Positions 1-9,163 of a stretch of DNA of 64,000 nucleotides are shown here, one piece after another (the first letter of the stretch is position 1; each line of letters opens with the position of its first letter). The notes under the pieces are model-generated. The model had not been told where the DNA came from. It worked only from the letters and a program-made list of their open reading frames with translations, and made no database searches. A program made the translations under genes and the position numbers. The stretch comes from Isoetes taiwanensis (Eukaryota; Streptophyta; Lycopodiopsida; Isoetales; Isoetaceae): contig JAJEKV010000027.1 in assembly GCA_021234155.1 (NCBI GenBank), positions 13,537,903 through 13,601,902 on the forward strand. The letters run 5' to 3'.

Positions 1-152
1 TTATCCATCTCTCTGATGTGTTGATCCGGGAAGGTTGATTTTCGGCTGGGGATGAGGAAGAGCAAGGTTTTGGCTCTGTAGTTTCTAGTAGTCCCAGCTT
101 CTGCCCCCCTTTTTGCAGGTGGTGCATGATTGGTTTAGGTTTTTAAACCCGC
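1..152. other. Left flank, no gene seen
   Basis: No coding region is supported here. A pyrimidine-rich tract ending in TTTTTGCAG at about 105-118 looks like a splice acceptor, but no recognisable exon follows before the LTR begins. The five bases before the LTR (CCCGC) do not match those after the 3' LTR (GGTAC), so no target-site duplication marks this border. Confidence 0.4.
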
Positions 153-1578
153 AGCGACGTTCTAACATAATATACGGTCCAAATATGTATATTATACTTC
201 CACCAACTCATACATGTCACCTTGATGACATATACTTAGGAACCGAAAAGGGTTGCACCATAGAGGGCAACCTCGGATGGTTGCACATGTCTATAAACAT
301 ATGCATTTAACCCCCTTGCCTCATGGCAAAATCCCATATGTCCTCTAACCCTAAACCTGAAAGGTCATGTAAAAGGAACAAAAGGGAAAACCCTAAACCT
401 TTTCCATTTTTGCATTTCGTCTTCCTTGAGCCATTTTGGCCAAGCCAAGCTGCTAGTTCGCATTGCCAGACGCCATCAAGCCGTCTGTGCACAACAGATC
501 CTCCAGGTTCAGCTGCCTTCGACCCAAACAAAGACATGGACGCGATTCGAGGTGCGGGATCAAGCCAGGGATCAGGTAACCAATGATTCTGTTGTGCAAT
601 GCCGACTTTTAGTCCGGCAAAGAGCTGGGATAGCATGTTAGATCAGCCTTAGCAGCCTTATAGACACTAAGATCACAAGCCCTAACAAAGAAACCTAACC
701 AGATATGTTTAGGTAGTTAGATTAGATGTTATTCTATATTTAAGTTCTTTGATGATGAAGTTTTATTCTATGCTCACTCCTATGTATTCGGAAGGGGGGT
801 AGAGACCCTGAAAGCTTTAGTAGTTGATGTACTTAGATAGCCTCATTAATTCCCAATTAATGTGGCCTGTGCATAAGAGCCCGCCTGGTTATGAAAGGCG
901 GGGCTAGACCGGTGGATAAGGAGGACATGTCCCATGGCAAATTGATCCCTCTGGTGTGTAAAGCCTACCAGGAATCTTAGCAGGCTAGGCCTAATGGCTT
1001 GCCACTGCGTGTGGGCAAGGCATGGACTCGACACCTCTTGGGTGATGTGTCGCCTTCAATGAGGTTCAAGTCATAGACGAGCAGTAGCCCTATAGCCGCC
1101 TATGATAGGCATATGCGTGCCTCTGGAGGGGGTGATCCCCTTCCTGCCTCATCGATGCTGGAGAGATGAAACCCAGTAGTAGCCCCCTTGGCTATGCACC
1201 CGGCAGGCTACGGTCTAGCTCCAAGACTCTTCAACCTGTTCTGCAAAGCATGCATAGGAGGGGCGGATGGAGAGGACTACCCAACAACCATGTTTTATGC
1301 CAGCCCAATCTATTAATGTGAATTATGTTTGCCTCGACTTCTAGAGACTCAAGCCGTCAGTCCACACCCCCCGAGTCTGAGCCTTGGATAGGATCTCCCT
1401 TGTGATGATGTTGTTGATGAGGAAGACGGGACGAATGACACGTCCATTCCTCCTCATTGATCCCCCCCGATAAGGGATGGGTGCTAGGTGGACGGCCCCT
1501 GCCGACTTGGTTGCCAGGAGGATGAACTCCAGCTTCGGATATGATGGGAGCATTGTAGATGGAGTAGGGGATGTCACA
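153..1578 (+). repeat. 5' LTR
   Basis: This aligns along its length with 13662-15147. The 3' copy starts TGTGATGTTCC and both copies end in GTCACA, giving inverted TGTGA...TCACA ends; here the first bases have decayed to AGCGACGTT. Relative to the 3' LTR this copy lacks about 108 bp (the segment at 14906-15013) and has about 25 bp extra near 1518-1543. Most differences are C/T or G/A, as expected from methylated-cytosine decay. Long ORFs inside (for example the one at 1341-1610) are not conserved between the two LTRs and are not called. Confidence 0.88.
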
Positions 1579-1579
1579 G

Positions 1580-1592
1580 TGGTATCAGAGCC
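1580..1592 (+). other. Primer-binding site for initiator Met tRNA
   Basis: TGGTATCAGAGCC begins two bases after the LTR-terminal CA. It matches the complement of the plant initiator-methionine tRNA 3' end, the commonest primer of plant Ty3/gypsy and Ty1/copia elements. It fixes the 5' LTR boundary and the element's orientation. Confidence 0.92.
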
Positions 1593-2039
1593 ATGATCTT
1601 GGTAGACCAAGATCGGGCACTGACCATTTCCCTTATAGGACTAACAGTAGACCTTCAGCCTTGGGGATAACAACCCAAGCATGAACCTCGTAATTTAAGA
1701 TTTATTTTCTTTTTTCCAATCCTTAGAACAATAAATTCACATAATGTAATTAGTAAAGAAAAAGTAGAACCCTGAAAAATTTTGGCCATTAGGGAGTAAC
1801 CCCTCACAGAGAGCGCCCAGGGCCTTTTCAAAAATTTTGAGAGTGCCTCTCGTGCACTGTGTGAGTGTTTGACCATTTTTGACCTAGAAAGATACATGAT
1901 TAGAATAGAATAGAATAAAATAGAGTTTTTATCGTCCACGAAGACCAATTGGCCTATGGAACCCAACAAGAGGCGCAGCAAGCATATTACTGTCCAGGTT
2001 AAAAAAAACCCCCTTCCCGCCCTAAAGGGTTGTTTGGGG
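1593..2039 (+). other. Element leader, non-coding
   Basis: This is untranslated leader between PBS and LINE insertion. No ORF here has recognisable content. It holds the first copy of a roughly 72 bp repeat (1794-1867) that recurs on the other side of the LINE, and a run GTTAAAAAAAACCCCC near 1999-2013 close to where the LINE 3' end must lie. Confidence 0.5.
1794..1867 (+). repeat. Direct repeat flanking the LINE, copy 1
   Basis: It starts GAGTAACCCCTCACAG and is about 90% identical by eye to 7224-7293, in the same orientation. The pair brackets the nested LINE. At about 72 bp and this divergence it is too long for an ordinary L1 target-site duplication. More likely it is an older leader duplication of the LTR element, or a trace of recombination. 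Confidence 0.75.
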
Positions 2040-2105
2040 GGAAAACCGTGACAGGAATAGGCTTGTTGTCAAATTGTACAAATACAAATGAAATATGTAC
2101 ATGCA

Positions 2106-2957
2106 TCAGGTAAGTGCTCGAGGGTCAAGCTGATCTCGGCGATCCATGATCTCTTGAATGTACGAGCCCAACCTTCGTACCGAGCTCGTGCTCAGCATCT
2201 CATGCATGGGCTGGCCAGGATGGACCAGCTCAACATAGCGTGTTCGAATGTCATCATATGCCGGGCAACTCTGAAGGGTGTGGCATTCGTCTTCCACAGC
2301 TCCAACCTGGCAGCGCTGACAAAGCCTCTCCCAACGCAGCTTCCCAACCCATCTCCCTGTCTCAATCCGGAGATGGTGTGCACCTGTGCGGATAGAGGCA
2401 ATGGATCTGCACTTTTTCATGGGTAGATGAGTGCGCAGGTAGCATTGCGAGCCCCGCTCCAACCTGGGATTTATGTGGCATTGATAATGTGCCGTCTTGA
2501 CTTGTTCAAGGGTGCTGGCATCCCATAGCTTGCTGAGGAAGCATGCGTCAAGGTACTGTCTGAAACTGCGGCGATCTACCTTTGTTTGTACTTGGACGCA
2601 CCTGTGCTCCTGCACATTCCATCTGGCCAGCCATTGAGCTCTCTTTTCCCACCAGTAGGCTTTTAGGTGTTGATGCCCCATTGCCATAGTGTAAGTGAGG
2701 TGAGGGAGACGAGTATCATCCATGCTGACCACCATCTGGAAGTAGACGATGTGTCCATCAAGGGCTCCTCTTTGAAGAGGCAAGAAACCTGTTTCCTGCA
2801 ACAGTATCAGGTATTGGACTGTGGACTTCACCCCCAGAGCTCGTGCCAAGAAAGCTTTCTGCACCTGCTCCAAGTCCTTCCAAGTGGCGAGGGAAATCAC
2901 TGGGCCCTCGATCCCGTACAAAAGCACAGGTTCTACTAGCACCTTGAATAGGTGCAA
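2106..2957 (-). pseudogene. LINE ORF2 C-terminal region with Cys/His motif
   Basis: This open segment of 283 codons continues ORF2 after the RT. It starts with the post-RT helical thumb (FKVLVEPVLLYGIEGP) and ends with the pattern LCQRCQ-VEDECHTLQSCPAYDDIR, a Cys-X2-Cys...His...Cys arrangement typical of LINE ORF2 C-termini in plants and animals. This domain is thought to bind nucleic acid. The long uninterrupted frame shows this part has decayed least. A frame change separates it from the RT segment at about 2960-2990. Confidence 0.8.
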
Positions 2958-2991
2958 TTAGTGGGCCCAATCATATAGCTCCGCCTTGTGG

Positions 2992-4355
2992 CTATTGTTC
3001 TCCATTGCATAGAGCCTTCCAACCTGCTGCGGCTCGCAGCCGGATAGAATTGTCCCAGTTCATGGCCGACGAGAACTCCACCCCCAAATATTTGTAAGCG
3101 GACACCACTTCAACATTTTGGCCACGATAAGTGAGGATTGGAGGCGTTGGCTGGCGTGCGAGTGATACCAGAACCACCTTGCTTTTGGCTAAGTTGACGC
3201 ACACGTCAGTCACCTGGCAAAACGTGTCCATGGCATCGAGATGGCATTGCATGTCTGCCCGAGTTTGTGCTAAGAGGTCCACATCGTCAGCATAGATCAG
3301 CTGCCTGATGATCTGGTGGAGGAAATAGGCCCCAGTGCCTCCATTATCAGCGAGCCAGCTCTCCAGCTGATCAATATACAGGCAAAATAGTATGGGAGAG
3401 AGAGGGCACCCTTGACGGACCCCGATACTGCTCTCGAATGGTCGACCCGCTGGTTGCAGTCGGTCGGTGCATGTCTCATATAACCTGTACACCGCGTTCT
3501 GCAGTTTGACAGGGACGTCTTGCTGCTGCAATCTTGCCCACAGAATTTCCCGAGGCACAGTGTCAAAAGCCTTGGTGAAGTCTACGAAGCAGCAATACAG
3601 ATCCTGCCAACGGTTCCTGTTGTCCTCAACTAGAGTCCGCAGCGTGAAGATATGATCTATAGTTGAGTGCCTCGGCCTGAATCCTGCCTGTGTGAGTGCC
3701 CGCACTTATGCTGCTTCTGCCCATCCTGTCAACTGCCACTCGAGGATCCCGGCGAGGAGCTTTGCAAACACTGAGCTGATCATGATGGTCTGGTAATTGG
3801 TCGGGCAATGCGGGTCTCCTGCCTTGTAGATTGGGACAATCCTGCTAGTGGTCCATTGCGGGGGGAAACCTTCCGGCAATGCCTTGTTGAACATGTCCGT
3901 TAGTACCGGTGCTATGGATGGTCCTGTCCACTTGAGTAATTATGCCCGCATGCCATCAAGGTCTGGTGCTTTCCCATTGGCTAGACGTTGCAGCCCCTGC
4001 GTTACCTCCGCCTCTGTGATTGCTAGTACTGGGCCCTGCTGGGGGATAATGCTGCTCGTGCATCCTCCAGGTTGTAGAGCTGTCGTAGGTATTGCCCCCA
4101 CTGGTCTGGAGTGATGTTTCCCGTGGGCGGTACTGGTCTCTTGAGCACTCTCTTCCAGAAGGTCCTGGGATGACGTTTCAGGAGGAAGAACATTTCCTGT
4201 TGATGGGCCGCAATGTACCTGGCCTTTCTATCCTTGAGGAAAGTGCGGTATTGCTTGACTGCATCCGAGCGTAGTGCAGGGTCTGTGACCTGGCAGTGCC
4301 GGCGTTTGCGTTCTTTGCACTCGGCATCGAACCACTGGTTACGCGGAAAGGCCAT
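2992..4355 (-). pseudogene. LINE ORF2, reverse transcriptase domain, broken
   Basis: 4355-4023 is the linker between endonuclease and RT (FPRNQWFDAECKERKRR, FWKRVL). 3894-3706 has the RT entry motif (IVPIYKAGDPHCPTNYQTI). 3705-2992 contains GFRPRHSTIDHIFTLR, motif A as FVDFTKAFDTVP, RQGCPLSPILF, the catalytic YADDVDLL, and YKYLGVEFS. These are standard motifs of an L1-clade reverse transcriptase, in the right order. A stop separates 3706 from 3705 and another frame change lies around 3900-4020. The catalytic residues themselves survive. Confidence 0.88.
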
Positions 4356-4512
4356 AGCTCTTGAGGTTTGTCGGGGGCGATTTCTCCTAAAACACCTCTC
4401 TGCAGCAGCCCCGAGGACGTCAATGAGCCTGCCTGCCTACTGCTCCAGCATTGAGCATTGTGAGATAATTGCCAGATCCTTCGTAAGCATCTGGGAGTAA
4501 GTAGAAGCGCGC

Positions 4513-5388
4513 TCATAGTCCACTTTGAGCTGGGGCATACGAGGAGGTGTTGGATAGGCGTATGGAGCAACCTGCCAAGCCAAGTAGGTGGTCTGAGTCC
4601 ACCTCCTCATCCCTACCAGTTGTGCCCACTTGAAAATATTTGACGAGGTGCATGTCCTGGTCGGCCTCTAAAATATAGTCTACCACGCTGGACCCACCTC
4701 CCTGGTTCTCCTGCATGCAAGTGTGGTGGCTGGAGGATGGCCACTGTGCTAGCCCATTGCAAATCACTAGGTCAAAGACACTGCAGAGCAGCAACAATTG
4801 CCTTCCATAGCGCGAGACCAGAATGTCAGCTGATGCCCGTGCCCAAGCTTCTTCTGAAGGGCTCAGCTGCAACACGTCATCTATCAGAGGGTCAAATCTC
4901 ATCGGCTGTTTCGTTCCAGTGCGGGCATTGAAGTCTTCAACGAGCATGACCCTACCCTCCTGCTTATGCTCATTGTATGTCATCGTATAGATCGACATAG
5001 GGCTGCAACCTATCCATACCCGGATGGTTGTGATAGAAGTTGCTCTCGGCATGTGGGAAGTAGCAGGCCCCACAAAGAGAGGACTACCACTGCAATTCTG
5101 CACGCGCACCTACAGGTACCTGTTATGTTTGTCTATCTTACACAGGGAAACTGACTGTGCCAGAGTTGTTCGATAGTAGCAGGCGACCCCTCCGTGTCCC
5201 CGCTTTCCTGGGTATTCATTGAAAACAGAGTCGCGATGGTATCCTGGCAAGTCGGGTAATCTATGTCTAGCATGCTCCCATTTTTCCATGAGGAAGATGA
5301 GGTCCATATCAGCAGCAACTGAGTTGAGACTGTTTTCCTTTTGCCATGGGAAGCCCCAACAATTCCAAGAGACCATGCGCAGGCACAA
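4513..5388 (-). pseudogene. LINE ORF2, endonuclease domain, broken
   Basis: The start MCLRMVSWNCWGF is the APE-type endonuclease beginning (usual form: I.SWNVRGL). Further on are VMLVEDFNARTG (usual GDFN.), SVVDYIL and DSDHLLG, the last corresponding to the catalytic SDH. These residues nick target DNA to prime reverse transcription in L1 elements. The domain is split near 5110 between 5388-5110 and 5109-4513, so a frameshift interrupts it. The usual catalytic Gly-Asp of GDFN reads Glu-Asp here. Confidence 0.8.
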
Positions 5389-5522
5389 TCCCTATTTGCT
5401 GACAGGAGCTGCAGCAGTAGGTTTGGCGGTGGCAGCACAGGGGGTGGTGGTGGAGGTGGAGGCAGCATTTGGCATGTTGGCAGTGGCAGGTGAGGCCATT
5501 GTGGTAGGATGTGCAGATGGGG

Positions 5523-6569
5523 TCATGACAGAAGGGCCTCGAGCATTTGAGGTGCTTGCATCAGCATTAGGTAGCCTGAATATCTGCACATCTTTCCCCG
5601 AACCAGCCCCGCTGCGCCTCCCTGTTTGCGGACATACTTGACTTTCTCCAACTCATGCCTGCGGTCCTCCTGTTGTGCCGGAGTCAGATCCTGGTCTACG
5701 TACAGGGCAGTCCCCTTCAACTGCCTGCCTTGGCGCAGGATGGCTGCTCGTTGCGCGTCCCTGACTGTGAAGATGACTACCCGGGGATGTTCAGGGTGCT
5801 GGGCTCCATGGCGTGTCGCCCTAGCAATGTGTACGGGCGTGTGGAATATCATCCGAGCCAGGATCTGTGTCTGGAGTCAGTTGATGAGGTGCTCTCCTGC
5901 TTCCTCTTTCAAGCCGCGTACCACCACATTGTGGCTCCTATGTCTCCGCTCCTGGAACTCTGAGGTTGTCGAGCTCCTGGTGGCTGTTGCAGCATTCACT
6001 GTTTGCGATGTGCGGGGCGTGTGTTGTGACCTGTGGTGGTGGCACGGGGCAGCTTGGTGATGCAGCGGTGGGCTGTCCTGGTTGGCGTCTTGCAGGCCGC
6101 CGGATACGTGGATCTGTTATATCCCATGTTGTGGCCTCTGCTCTCTGTAGTCGGGAGCTCAGCTCTTGCTGGAATTGCCGCCTCGTATGGTGGTGGCAGC
6201 CTCCACAACTTCTGATTGGAGGCGAGAGATGGTTGCCCTTGTCTCCTTATCGGCACGCTGCCTATCTTGTGCCATGGTCTCTATGATGGTGGAGAGGGAG
6301 TCCACACAAGCCCGCAGATCAACAAGATCTTGTTTCTGTTGTTGTCTTTCAAAGTGTGCCAAACGGATGCCATCTTCCAGTTGCTGTGCCCGAGTCTCCA
6401 TCTCTGCAATCTGTTGTCTCTCTGCTGACAGTTGTCTTCTGAGAACATGGGGCATCGAGGATTGGATCTCTTCTGCCAGTCTGCAATTTGGGTCATGTTG
6501 CCTGCGATTCCTGCCTCCAGTTTTTTCAAGGCCGTCGTCTGTGCCTGGTCTGCCATCGGGTCTGAACAA
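5523..6569 (-). pseudogene. LINE ORF1 (L1 ORF1p-like RNA-binding chaperone), broken
   Basis: Three pieces lie in order on the minus strand. 6569-6159 encodes a long amphipathic coiled coil rich in Q, E and R (LSAERQQIAEMETRAQQLED). Near 5960-5880 the reading SHNVVVRGLKEE matches the start of the L1 ORF1p RRM. 5852-5523 encodes VVIFTVRDAQRAAILRQGRQ, LKG and YVDQDLTPAQ, the pattern of the L1 ORF1p C-terminal domain. Known L1 ORF1p trimerises through the coiled coil and coats the element RNA. The joins between pieces need frameshifts and no single start is intact. The element begins upstream with a poorly conserved Pro/Gly-rich stretch (6950-6675) whose coding status is unclear. Confidence 0.75.
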
Positions 6570-6950
6570 TAATCAGCTTCCTTTTGGGTCGATCTTGCTG
6601 ATTGGGCCTTTGCGCGTGCCTCTCTCCTCATGGAAGTGGCCTCTCTCTTGTTCTTGCCGTCTGGTCGAAGCCGTTTATGTGGGGGACCATCCGCTTGATC
6701 CTTCTGGGCGGGCTTGTCCTGTCTGGGATCCGTAGCTTGGGGGCATGCGTGGGCAGTAGTCGGGGGCTGGGCCTGGGCCTGGGTGTAGGTTGTGGCTTGA
6801 GGGGTGTCTGCCTCCTGGTGGGGTTTTGGGTAGGGGGGTTAAGAAGTGTTCATTGTTGATTGGGGTTTGCAAGGTCCAGAAGTGAATTAAAAGCGTACAA
6901 GAAGTATGTAGGGATTCAAAGATTGCAAGGAAAGCATAAAGAGTGCCCAC

Positions 6951-7400
6951 CCTTAGTGGTTGGCATAAGGGAGTTCAACCCTATAAATGGGGGGCTCAAT
7001 TCCAGTTATTGCCAGAATTTTTTTGGAGTGGGAAGGATTTGGAAGCTGGGCTATCAGAGCTTTTGGTCTTGGCCTGGTAAAAAAATTCTCAAGACTATTA
7101 GTTGGAAGCTGGGCTATTACAGTAATCTGATAGCTCAGGGCAGCTTAAAATTTAAATTTAAGCTAGGAAAACATGTTCTAACACTAAGAAAATGTTTAGA
7201 AAACAAAAAATAGAGCAAAAAAAGAGTAACCCCTCACAGAATGCGCCCAGGGCCTTTTCAAAAATCTTGAAAGTGTCTCTCATGCACTGAGTGGTAGCAG
7301 TACTTTTTGTCTAAAAGAACCTAATGTCTTAACCCAGCAGACACTAATGTTTTAAATAATAGCATAACATGAAATTGCAAGTCAGAACCATAAAACTCCC
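6951..7400 (+). other. Leader of the LTR element resumed, non-coding
   Basis: No supported gene. It contains two copies of TTGGAAGCTGGGCTAT about 75 bp apart (near 7029 and 7103) and the second copy of the LINE-flanking repeat (7224-7293). The sequence then turns AT-rich ahead of a TATA box at 7406. Confidence 0.5.
7224..7293 (+). repeat. Direct repeat flanking the LINE, copy 2
   Basis: Partner of 1794-1867, in the same orientation and on the other side of the LINE. Differences are mostly C/T and G/A transitions (for example GTGCCTCTCGTG against GTGTCTCTCATG). Confidence 0.75.
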
Positions 7401-7405
7401 AGACT

Positions 7406-7414
7406 TATAAATAG
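7406..7414 (+). promoter_or_regulatory. TATA box upstream of the histone H3-like ORF
   Basis: TATAAATAG lies 112 bp before the ATG of the H3-like frame, a normal plant spacing for a TATA box with a roughly 80-base 5' UTR. It sits inside the retroelement, well away from the LTR. The cargo ORF may therefore have, or have brought with it, its own promoter. Functional use is inferred only. Confidence 0.5.
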
Positions 7415-7517
7415 ACCCTTAGAGTTCTTCATTTTCACCGTACTCCTCCAGGTTGCTGCTCTCTAACCAAGAAAGCGATTTCTCGGCGCTCAGAAGGCGA
7501 TTGAGTTATTTCAAAAC

Positions 7518-8592
7518 ATGGCCCGCACCAAACAGACTACTCGGGTGGTTATGCCAGAGGGATCTACAAGCGTCCAAGTTCTCGTGGCAGAACAGAAGGC
7601 GAGGGAGGCTTGAGAGTGAGCCAGAAATGAAGAAACCTTAAATCCAAACCCTGAAACTCAGGAGGACAACGAACAACATCAGGATCAACAAGGGCAACAA
7701 CAAGACCCTGACCACCAAGAGAACCTGAAGAATCAGGACCATGGAGATGAGGAGGAGGAGAATGAGGAGGAGCGTGCGGCAATAGAGGAGTTGGTCCGTC
7801 GCCAAAGGAAAGTCGACAAGATGAAGAGGGCAGCCAAAAAAGGAGACTTGCAGAGAAGGCGGAGCACCTGAAGCAGAAGGAGGCGAAAGGGAAAGACCCA
7901 GAGTTGCCAAAGAAACCTTGGAGGAAAACGAAAAGCACACCAAGCAAAGGGGTTAAAGTAACTGAGCGGGAGCCCGATAGGCCGTCATCCTCTTCATCTG
8001 AAATGGGATCGGACGATGAGGCTTGGAGGATTTCCTGCCCAACGGAAGGATCGGGACTTTCCAATCCCCATAACGAAGAAGCTGCAGCACCATCTCCCTA
8101 TCGACATGGCCGAAGGCAACAACAGATCCCAAGAAGGTCAAGCCGGCACGGGAGTCATATGTACTCAAGCATGAGCGGGAGTATAAGAAGATGAGGAAGT
8201 ACAAGGAGAACATGAAGATGTACGAGGGGTACTCTAAGTACTATGAAGCAAATAAGATGACGTACGTGGAAGGAGGAAGGCCAACAAAAGAGAACACTTT
8301 GAAGCCGCCCCCAGAGAGACCCGTACCACCAAAGAAGCCCATGAAGTGGAAGTCAGACTCATACTTCGCTAAAGCTGCTCGGGAGATTTGGCATTTCCAG
8401 AGGAGCTATGGACTTCTTATACCAAGAGCCGCATTTGCAAGGCTAACCCGTGAGATCTTGCAAGAGTTCGACAAGGAGAAGCGAGTAATAGACGATATGT
8501 TGCTTGCATTGCAGGAGGCAGTCGAGCAGAAGATGTGTGAGTGGTCCGAGTCAAAGAGCCCTAGATTACCTAGTAGGACCTTGAAGTGTTAG
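7518..8592 (+). pseudogene. Histone H3-like protein with long linker, carried by the LTR element; broken
   Basis: The ATG at 7518 opens MARTKQTTR, nearly the H3 tail start MARTKQTAR; lysine 4 is kept but K9/S10 are replaced by valines. A long Gln-, Glu- and Lys-rich linker follows. At 8332-8526 (frame beginning 8191) the H3 core appears: KKPMKWKSDS against KKPHRFRPGT, then AAREIWHFQRS, GLLIP, AFARLTREILQEF and LALQEAVE. These match alphaN, alpha1, loop 1 and alpha2 with correct spacing apart from three extra residues before alphaN. LLIP and HFQ are as in plant CENH3, but loop 1 has the length of ordinary H3. Damage: TGA stops at 7611 and 7617 (possible CGA to TGA), an indel at the A run near 7837, and another frameshift about 8090-8160. 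After alpha2 the frame is lost; DYLVG, the usual H3 continuation, appears out of frame at 8564-8578. No alpha3 is seen. Expected length is about 350 residues against 136 for H3. Confidence 0.85.
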
Positions 8593-8600
8593 ACATTCCC

Positions 8601-8643
8601 AAACCCTAAAAATTTCTCAAATTAGGGTTCTGCCTATAAATAT
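8601..8643 (+). promoter_or_regulatory. Second internal promoter: telo-box pair and TATA box
   Basis: AAACCCTAA at 8601-8609, its inverted partner TTAGGGTT at 8622-8629, and TATAAATAT at 8635-8643 stand immediately after the H3-like ORF. Telo-boxes combined with TATA are known in plant promoters of ribosomal-protein, PCNA and other proliferation-linked genes. The arrangement suggests a separately transcribed unit behind it; activity is inferred. Confidence 0.5.
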
Positions 8644-8771
8644 GACCACCACCCTCATTTGCATCCTACACTATCACTCCTCACGCCAAGACGATTTTCC
8701 TACTCACAGAAGCGCTCATACATCTGTTTGTTAACCCCATCTACATCAGCACAATAGCCACTTCATCTTTC

Positions 8772-9118
8772 AGACGATGGTACAATGCCACTGCTCATGT
8801 GGCCGAGGCTGACATCAATTCTGTCTTCAATATTTTTCAGAAGGAGATTGATGTGGATGCTACCATAAATGCCACACCATTCTACCAAGACATCATGACA
8901 GAGTTCCAAGCCAAGATAGGCCCTTCACTGGTAGAACTTCCCCCATGCAATGCATAGGATACTTTGCACCTAGAACAGCCCTTCGAGTAGCACTGAACGA
9001 TGTTCCAAACATCGACAAGTACTTAGAAAATAGAGCTGCTCGTATGCCTGACTACATGACCATATCCATTAACAGGAAGAGGTACTTCTCCTACACTGCT
9101 ATTGCAACCATCTTCTAG
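8772..9118 (+). pseudogene. Small unknown ORF behind the telo-box promoter, frameshifted
   Basis: Two overlapping frames together give about 115 codons. The first, to the stop at 8955, reads RRWYNATAHVAEADINSVFN, then FQKEIDVDATINATPFYQDI and IMTEFQAKI. The second runs from about 8951 to the TAG at 9116 and includes ALNDVPNIDKYLENRAARMP and ends SYTAIATIF. A single indel near 8950 would join them. An ATG at 8777 lies in the second frame, so another indel is needed near the start. It has no match I can name. Its helical pattern (KEI, eight-residue loop with D and I, then IM..F...I) faintly resembles histone H2B helix 1, loop 1 and helix 2, but this is too weak for a call. It lies 180 bp behind the H3-like frame and 46 bp before the next ORF. 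Confidence 0.45.
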
Positions 9119-9163
9119 TCCCATATAGCCCAAATCTAAATAAGTGAACCCTCCATTCAGCCA

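Larger units (their letters stand above)
2040..6950 (-). mobile_element. L1-type LINE nested antisense in the LTR element
   Basis: Read on the minus strand, this region carries an L1-like ORF1 (coiled coil, RRM-like part, C-terminal domain) followed by an ORF2 with apurinic endonuclease, reverse transcriptase and a C-terminal cysteine/histidine motif. This is the canonical order of a near full-length non-LTR retrotransposon. The ends are approximate: the 3' end lies between about 2000 and 2100 and has no clear poly(A) tail, and the 5' end lies somewhere in 6850-6950. No short target-site duplication was found. All ORFs are interrupted, so the copy cannot encode its own machinery. It inserted after the LTR element, because it splits that element's leader. 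Confidence 0.85.

Noticed and set aside
1341-1610. 89-codon minus-strand frame in the 5' LTR
   Set aside because: Not preserved in the 3' LTR; shadow frame.
3297-4500. Many overlapping plus- and minus-strand frames in the LINE
   Set aside because: Only the minus-strand frames carrying endonuclease/RT motifs are real; the rest are shadows.
6675-6950. 91-codon Pro/Gly/His-rich minus-strand frame before LINE ORF1
   Set aside because: Low complexity with no motif; probably 5' UTR of the LINE.
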